This document shows, piece by piece, positions 56,493 through 64,000 of a stretch of 64,000 nt of DNA. A model generated the notes under the pieces. The model made no database searches. It was not told the DNA's origin and worked only from the letters and a program-made list of their open reading frames with translations. Every line of letters starts with the position of its first letter. Positions within the stretch are counted from its first letter, which is position 1. Both the position numbers and the translations under genes were made by a program. The DNA comes from Cricetomys ansorgei (taxonomy: Eukaryota; Chordata; Mammalia; Rodentia; Nesomyidae): NCBI GenBank assembly GCA_026225945.1, contig JAMJFZ010002307.1, positions 8,789,501 to 8,853,500 of the forward strand, read 5' to 3'.

Positions 56493-57456
56493 GATATATG
56501 CTAAGTGCTCACATCATTGACCAGACCTTATATCACTATTGATTTGAGATATTATTTTTAAAATGTGAGCACAGGAAAATCTGTTGACGGATTTCTCTAA
56601 TTTGCTGGTGTGTGATTATCTGAGAGGATTCTGTCTATTGCTTTTTGCCATTAAAGATGCTTCATAGACTGTCTCCCCCTGAGTGTGGGAGAAATTGATC
56701 TTATACTTGATGTTTGTGAAAAGAAAGCCCCTGTGTAAGTGGCTTTTATTTATATAAGTTTACCTGCATGTTTTGAGTGCTGCAAATGATCTTGTTGAAG
56801 TTTTCAGAGAAAAAACATGACAGCGACATGTTAAGTTGGGATTAAAACTTAGAAGTCAATAGTTTGGGTCACACGGCACTATGGATTTCCCTGTCATCTT
56901 TTCTTAGAGAGAATACCATTTCCCTTGTGTGTTTCCGATTGTTTCTTCTTGTTAGTAATTGTCACACTGTGTACCGTACTTCTGCTAAGAGTGAGAAGGA
57001 ATTCCCAGGTGAAGTGAGCAGCTGTCGGCTGTCAGGACACAAAAGCTCTGCCATTGTTCCATCACTAATGCTGCTGAGATCCCGGGGCAGGCTCTACTAC
57101 CTGTACACCTCAGTTTACCTACCTGTAGATCCTACCAACCATATTTCATTTCCCTCCAATGTATTGGTAAGGCATAAGTCTATATGACTAGAAATGTGTT
57201 GTGTGTCTCTCTGTGTGCTCTACTGTTAGTAGAGAGAACAAAATTTCCAGCAACAAAACTGAAATTTAAAACAAACAAAAAAATGGACCTAAGAAGGGCT
57301 TTCATGTTTCAGGCTTTACTTTCTACCTGAAATGCATTGACAGTGATGTGGTTTCACCTTGTCAGAGATAGCATAATAGTAAAATACACCATATACTATT
57401 ATTGTTTCAGGTTGAGCTCTTGGGAATATGGCTTATGCTATCTGTCATAAGAGAAC

Positions 57457-57499
57457 GTAGATTGGAGAATTGTAGATTGGAGAATGTAGATTGGAGAGG
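57457..57499. repeat. Three-copy 14-15-base tandem repeat
   Basis: 'gtagattggagaat' starts at 57,457 and 57,472, and a last copy ('gtagattggagagg') at 57,486. Confidence 0.95.
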
Positions 57500-58910
57500 T
57501 CCAGGTCCCAGGCTGGAGACTCACAGATCAAAAAACAGGACTCTCTGCTCTAGGAACGCTTCTGGATCTAAAGAAGCTTTCTGGACCCGATGTTTTCTTC
57601 CATGCTGTATCAAGCACCTGCGACTCTTAAGAAAAATCGGAGGTGTGATTTATAACCTGTTCCCAGGGTATAGCCCCTTAACCCAAGGGATTGTGGTATG
57701 TAACACAGTGTCTAAAAGCCATTACTGCCTTGTTTCAACTTCTCCCAGGGTTTGACTATTGTTGAATTTTTGTTGTACTGTGAATGGGCAGAGAGAGTGT
57801 AAGGAACTGATTTTCCAAAAGGGTCAAGTAAAGCTTCAGGTCCTCAAGCTTCTGGTTCCTTCAGGGAAGCAGAGATGCAGCAATTAGGCAATAGAGTGAT
57901 GCTCTTTGGGGCATGGACTCCCGTCCTGTAATCCATTCCTTTCTTAATGTGACTTGATCTAGACAGAGTGAAGGACTATCAGGTGTGAAAAACCCGGCTG
58001 CTTCTGGCGTGGAGTGGCCTCCAGACGGTGATTTGGCGACGTCAATCCCGTCATGCTTGATTTGGACACAACGCAGTAAGGCAGGGTTTCTCTATCCCTG
58101 ATCAACTTCTCAATTAGCAAGCTGCCTTGTGTAACGGCCTTGTTTTGCAGTCTCTAGGGGCTACTTCAGGGGTCATTAGGGTGAAAAGACTTGAGCGCCA
58201 GCTCGGGCTTCTGCAGAGCTGAAGGAGTCTCTGTGATTCCCTAAACAGTATAACCTCCTTTCAAGTTGTTTGCTTTCATGGGATTGATTCTTGGCACATT
58301 AAGAGGCTTAAGGAGCCTATATCTTCTTTAAAATGCCCCCCTTATCGCCCCTGTAGCTGACAGGGTTTTTTTTGACAGGCTGAGAGTAAAGGAGATAAGT
58401 AATAGGTTAGTATTGTATCTGTGCACGTGGACAGACGGCACAGAGACGCTCCGCACACGTGCAAATGGCTCTGAAGTTGACTTTCCAGGGTCTGTGGTTA
58501 CCAGAGAACCAGAGTTGCCAGATGTCCCCCAAACCTCATTGTTCTGTACTGGATGGTCTGCATTCAAAATCCTTTCATCTGAATTTAGACATTAATATTT
58601 TTTTCATAGTATTATTGCTGTTTCGTAATTTTTCCCTCTTAACCTCGAATAAGCTTTCCATGAAGACTATGTATTAATAGAAAGTTAAAGAGATGGGGAT
58701 TTATAAATATATAATACATAATATATAATACATTGAAATGCATTTATTTAATACCATTTTCTCCCCATCCATGACTTATCTGAATGATTTCTTCAGGATT
58801 AAAATGCAAGATTTTTTTCTTCAAAAAAATGAACCTGTTTCATTTTATTGGATGAAACACAGCAGAAAAGCAAAATTCTCATATTTTTTTAAAATTATAT
58901 AATTTGTAAG

Positions 58911-58944
58911 TAAATCACTATTTTTAAATAAATCACTATTTTTA
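58911..58944. repeat. Perfect 16-base duplication, 18-base period
   Basis: 'taaatcactattttta' at 58,911-58,926 and again at 58,929-58,944. Confidence 0.95.
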
Positions 58945-61649
58945 AGTATTATATGGTTTGTGTTTATTAATTCTTGCTTTGATCAACTCATTGTTCTCAT
59001 ACCCACTTCTTATTTCCAGAGTTTCAGACATTACGTGGGTGGATTCAGATATGATATAAAATATTTTATTTTATGTGGCTCTGTCCTATCTTTATTAGAA
59101 TGAATTATTTTGACATATATTTTATGAAGAGATTTTCTCAAAGTGGTTTTCATGTGCTTCTTACAAAACTGTCTTTGGACACCAAATAGACCATCACATG
59201 CCTGATACTTTATACATGATCCCAAAAGTAGCTGAACTTGATGTGTAGCATAAATTGGAAGTGGGATATGTGTTGATGAGATATCCCAATAGATACACCA
59301 CTACATGTATGAAGGATTTGACATCTGGCTTTTGGTATGTTCAAGGAATCGTTAAAAGTCTAGACACTGTGGCATAACGTTTCACAAAAATTACTTTTGA
59401 TATGAATTCCTGAAGGTGATGCCACAAAGGAAATACATATACATCCTAGAAATGAAGCCTGTGTTTTGTAAATTGCATTTTATGACTAAAAGGTTTGGAA
59501 AATATCAAGAAAGCATTATGAACACTTATAATAATTCTGTACAAGTATAGAGAAATATATAATTTACAGTTTGACTATAATTCTTTCTAATTTTGTGACA
59601 CAAAATTTGGATGAATTTTTTTTCTGCCATAATATGAGATTCAGTGTTGTGCTGATTTATTTTAGAAAGTTTCAAGTTTGAGGAAAACACTACTAAGAAA
59701 TAATGTCAAGTCCTTCAAAAAAATTACTTTGGTTTTCATTTCGTCTGTCAATTTTTCCATAGTCCCCAAACAGATTTATCTAATCCTACTTATAATTGTT
59801 TTCTGGGCTTTATGCAGCTAACTCTCCTAAATTCTATTTTCTTGTAGAACAAAAATCTTTAAAAGATTCTCAAATTTACACACACAGACTACAATATTAA
59901 ATAAACATTGTATTTCTTCCTATTTTTCTTGGGTACTACAAGGTAACTAAAAAATCCAACCTGAGAACTTAAATTCAAGTTCTCCAAATTAATTCTTTCC
60001 TGAATCACTGTTATAGTTAACTAGAATACAGCATCATAGAATTTTCATATTAGACACCATTTTAAGAGAGCACTTAGTCCAATCTACATGTTGTCTCTCT
60101 GGAAGAACTGAGACTCTACCAGTTTTTAAACATTTGTGTTCTGTTTGATCCCTGGAACTCAGTTACAGTACAGTTTCCTATCCAAACTAGGACATTTTTG
60201 ACAGACACTTACAGATGATTGACCCATGAGTCATGCCCTAATGGGGTAGCATCAGGAATACTTTCTTAAGTAACTTAAGAATAACTCTCCATTAAAATAA
60301 CCAGAGCACATGGCACCAGGCATTAAGTTGCTTTAGAGAAATAACCTCCAAATGTAAATAATATATATTTCAAGTCTCTTTGGCAATTATGTCTATGTAA
60401 TTAAGACAGACATATGAGATGATGTTTCCACTATATAAATCCTCCAGTTAGAAATAAAAAGGAGAACCTGGAATAACATTTCCCACATACAGTTTACTTG
60501 GTAAATTTTCATATCAAACAGATGATCGCTGTACCACAATTTTTGCTTTCTTACCTTAAAAGAAACATTAGTATTTGAGTTGTTTTCTTCTATGAATGAT
60601 TTAAATACAACTTGAAGTTAATTTTTCAACAATGGGCTCTTATATTAGTTGTTGTAATTTTTTATATGATTATTATATATAATTATATAATATATATTGA
60701 TATATATTATTATATGATTCAGCATATCATTTTTTAAATAAGCTATAATAATTGATCCTAGAAGAGGGGTTGTCTGGGTGTTAGAGTTTAGTGGCAGTGC
60801 TGCAAGAATATGCTGCATATTTGGAGTCCAAATCATCAGTTTTGGTAAAGCAGAATCACTGTGGAGAAAGGCACATTCTGCATCAGAACAAATGAGCTTT
60901 GCTTTGCACTGCTAAGCAGACTATCGCTGTGTGCCTAGTGTCACGCAGTGGTACTTTAAGGAACTGGTGTGGTACCTGGATAAAAGGGTGGCTCGTTGAA
61001 ACCTGTTCAAACAGAAATGTGGAAACATTAAATGACTCCTCTGACAAAGGTCAAAGGGAAAGTCTTCCTCAGGTTTACTTTTCAACTAACAATTTACAAA
61101 ATACCCTTTTCCACCCTGCTGTATTTTTTCCTCTTCTACTTTCTCTTTCTTGATGAAAATTTTATTTATTTGAAGCTAATCAGTCATGAGAGGGGTAAAA
61201 ATAATATTTTCCAATAAGGTTTTTCTCGCCTTCCCTTTCATATGCGATGCATGAAAAGAAAAGTATGAGGAGAAAGATAAGAAAGAAGTAATTATGGGTT
61301 TCTAAAACATCTGAGAAAATATCAAAAGGCTTCAATGCCGTTTCAGGGAAGTGTTATTTACTTTTAAAATTCTCACTAGAGAGACGTCTTCACTTTTTGG
61401 TAGACAAAGCTTTCTGAATCTCATGATAAAATAGACTATCACTTTAAAAATTCTTAAGAGCTTTTATTATAAAATCACATAGTGTGCCTTCCAGGTAGCA
61501 TTTACTACACCGTTGTTAAACCTGAATAGAATTTATTCAATTTTACCAACAGCTTCCTTGACTGTGCTGAAAAGGGGTTATAAAGAAAGTAAAATAGCCA
61601 CAAAATCTGTAAAATATTTTCAGGTATTTTTAGTATATTTTAGTTTTTG

Positions 61650-61736
61650 TGGTTCCAGGAATTGAACCCAGGGCCTTGTGCATGCTAGACAGGTACTCCT
61701 CCACTGATCCACAGCCACAGATCATGGATCTACTCA
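61650..61736 (-). mobile_element. ID-type SINE fragment, antisense
   Basis: 'caggaattgaacccagggcc', 'ttgtgcatgctagacaggta' and 'ccactgatccacagccacag' are the reverse complement of the ID head. Confidence 0.78.
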
Positions 61737-62347
61737 TTGTTTTGGCTATTTATCCTTCCTTTCATTATAAACCTGCTATAATTAGAGCAGGGAGGCAATA
61801 GTTGTAAGATAAAATATCTTTTTCAACACTTAAAACAAAATCTATTTCTGGTTTTAATCCATATCTGTTTTCTTTGTTTGCCTGACACTCTCCTATTCTG
61901 CTTAATATTCTGTACTTCCATAACTATATCTAGAATTGTGCAAACTCTTGTCTTTTTGGTATCACAACAATGAAAAGCAAGCTTGACACCCTTTTGTTCT
62001 AAGATTTCATGATTCTATGAAATGCTGATACAATTGTCGTGTTTGCCCAGAGATGTTATCCCTTCCAAATGTTGAGGGAAAAATATTCAATTTTGTTTTC
62101 CTCTGAACAGTTTGTCCCAGGGGGCTCCTGCACTGATCTAAACAGCCCTAACACCTGCTCATGAGGCTTTAGAGAGGGGCTGTGAGGGAAAAACCCACAG
62201 TGGTTGGTTAAAAATGAAAGTGCAGCATTTAAGCAGTTTCTGCAACTTTTAACAGTCAGATGTGAAGGGACAAATGATTATAGCCAGCCATGAGTTTCTG
62301 ACCAGTCACAGGCCTAGAGACTTGATCAAAGTAGCCTTTTCAAGCCC

Positions 62348-62350
<3 letters not shown>
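61737..62350. other. Unassigned intronic sequence
   Basis: Nothing recognised. Confidence 0.45.
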
Positions 62351-62405
<55 letters not shown>

Positions 62406-62640
62406 CATATGGGGGCTGTGCCTGTGGGCACGTGTATAAGCATGTATGGAGGCCAAGTGTTCACACCAGGTGTTTTCCTCAATTGCTCTGAACCCAAAGC
62501 GAGATGATTAGGAATGAATGTCCAAGACTCGGAGATTTAAGCATCACCGAGTCCTACTTTTTACATGAGTGCTGGTATCTGAGCTCAGTTCCTCGTGGTG
62601 CTTGTACTTTACTAACTGAGCCATCTCACCATCCCTTCCT
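62351..62640 (-). mobile_element. B4-type SINE, antisense, with (TG)n
   Basis: A (TG)n of about 25 units (62,352-62,402) is followed by 'tatggaggccaagtgttcac', 'tttacatgagtgctggtatc', 'gagctcagttcctcgtggt' and 'ctgagccatctcaccatccc'. Confidence 0.82.
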
Positions 62641-64000
62641 TAGCCCACTTTAACAGGGAAATATAAAGGAAGTGCAGGGAAAAGGACCAGTTTTGGATGA
62701 GGGGAGTTAAATTATCTGTGTGACTGTGGTGCTGAATAATTGTGCAGCTTCTCCTAGTAAGCGTGGGATATCTTTTCCTCTGTGTACGAGAGCTAGGATA
62801 GGACAAGGTAGCGAGAGCCTCATCCCTGTTTTGCTTGTACCTTTTGTTGCTGTTGTTGTATTGATACGGAGAATAAAAATAAAAAGTTGGATAAGTAATT
62901 AACACTGAATCATCTGAAATTGGGAAAATAGATGGGGAATTGTCATCTACTTCAGGTTATAAATTGAGCTACCACAACTCACATTATTAGCATATGTGCT
63001 CAAAACTAGCTTGTGTTTAATTTTCATCTTTAAACATAAAGCAGGATTTCTAGGATCAATTCTAGTTTTCTTTTTTTTTAAATTATAGCTCTCTGTTTGC
63101 TTGAAAGTTATAATTGTCCTATATCAGGAAGTATGAGGAAAGCTCAGACTACAGACACACTGTCCAACACAAGTCACAGCTTCAAATATACCATTCCTGT
63201 TAGCAAAAAGAAATTTCTTGTAATGGTTGAAATTTGTTTTTAATTTTTTTTTCCTTTAACGCAGTGCACCCAAAGTATCATTATCTCTATGTACAATCAA
63301 TATCTTAAATAAACTAGGAAATATTTTATTATTGTATGTGGCAGACGTCAAGACTGGCCACAAGGTAAGCCTAAAAGTACTTGCTGGAAGCACATAGCCA
63401 CAAGCGCTGGATGCTGTACCGGCCTCACACAGACATGAGGGAGTGGCTTATGAGTTGATTGGAGGTAGGTAGGGAAGGAACCACCTCTACAACAGAACTG
63501 AAAATTCTACAAAGAGGTTGTGGAATGCGTTGCTGTTTAATTTTTCTCTTCTCGGCTATTTCAAGGCTAAGCCAATTTAAACTGATTCAGAGATCCAAAC
63601 TAGAGTAGAACGTGCAGTACTTTATATCAGGAATTTCTTATGTCAAGAGATCCACTTGACACTGATGAAATGCTACATTCTTACAAATCCCGTGTGGGTT
63701 TATTGGTAAACCAGGGATTCCTTGAGTATTTCTTTAGTTTTTTTTTTTTCCCTTTGTCTAACACTAGAGAAACAGTTTTGATAGTGGCTTTCATCAAAAT
63801 CTCTTTTGCAACTTAGCTTTAACGTTCCCTTTGAGATTTTCTCCCAGTACTGAGTGTATTCATTGCTCTACCATGGAGCTGAAACTCCAACGCATTAACA
63901 TTCTTCACTTTCTTTTGTTGTCAACATATGACTAAGTCTGGATCTCAAGAATTAGAAAAGTCAAATCGTCCCCCCTAATATTCAGATAATTCTCAACCTA
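62641..64000. other. Unassigned intronic sequence to window end
   Basis: No exon or repeat recognised in the last 1.36 kb; the second LIM-domain exon of LMO3 is not here. Confidence 0.5.

Larger units (their letters stand above)
56493..61649. other. Unassigned intronic sequence, 5 kb without SINEs
   Basis: No rodent SINE or LINE recognised. It contains two short tandem duplications (57,457-57,499 and 58,911-58,944), a (TA)-rich patch at 60,655-60,720 and a 117-codon open frame at 57,402-57,755 without recognised family. The interval at 57,960-58,320 has more CpG than its surroundings. Confidence 0.45.
33578..64000 (+). other. LMO3: LMO3 intron 2 (partial), at least 30.4 kb
   Basis: No sequence encoding the second LIM domain (a second C-x2-C ... 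H-x2-C-x2-C array) or the LMO3 C-terminus was found by reading to the window end. The interval therefore reads as one long intron. An exon of only about 100-130 bases could be missed by eye. SINEs are absent from its first 7.5 kb and recur after 41.1 kb. Confidence 0.75.

Noticed and set aside
8813..62402. CA/TG arrays as CRISPR-like or satellite systems
   Set aside because: They are ordinary dinucleotide microsatellites, often SINE tails, without spacer-repeat structure.
33578..64000. Exon for the second LIM domain of LMO3
   Set aside because: I looked for a second zinc-ligand array and the LMO3 C-terminus in this interval and found none; a short exon missed by eye cannot be fully excluded.

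Overview
This window is nuclear DNA from a mammal, almost certainly a muroid rodent. It carries B1, B2/B3, B4/RSINE1 and ID-type SINEs on both strands, rodent-type L1 pieces, an ERVL-MaLR-like LTR, older MIR-like remnants and many long CA, GA, GAAA, GGAA, GATA and TA microsatellites. The less-decayed B1 copies read 'cacagagatc' where Mus B1 usually reads differently, which leans toward a rat-like or cricetid rodent; this is a weak inference. There are no operons, CRISPR arrays, prokaryotic genes or intact viral genes.

The one protein-coding exon that can be proved is on the + strand at about 33,364-33,577. It encodes the first 68 complete codons of LMO3, a LIM-only transcriptional cofactor, including the whole first LIM domain. 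A splice acceptor stands directly before it and a GT donor directly after it, splitting codon 69. Two upstream segments ending in strong GTAAGT donors (24,381 and 28,135) are candidate alternative non-coding first exons. The second lies in a small CpG-enriched patch. Frame checks show that neither would extend the protein upstream of the ATG in exon 2. No second-LIM-domain exon was found, so from 33,578 to the window end the sequence reads as one intron of at least 30 kb.

Layout: 1-19.9 kb is repeat-rich intergenic DNA. It includes a decayed L1 whose 5' part is inverted relative to its 3' part (5.7-8.6 kb), with a younger L1-B1-microsatellite block nested inside. From 19.9 to 41.1 kb I recognise no rodent SINE at all; this desert contains both candidate first exons, TAAT-rich blocks, a SOX/POU site pair and the LIM1 exon, which fits a developmentally regulated locus. 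From 41.1 to 64 kb is intronic DNA with scattered SINEs, compound microsatellites, a well-preserved MIR and several short tandem duplications.

I did not find an undescribed biological system. The observations most worth a second look are the twin-primed L1 with its nested insertion, the SINE desert with candidate promoters and enhancers, and the 13-C homopolymer at the LMO3 splice acceptor. Repeat family names come from remembered consensus sequences, not a database search, and edges are approximate by about 10-30 bases.
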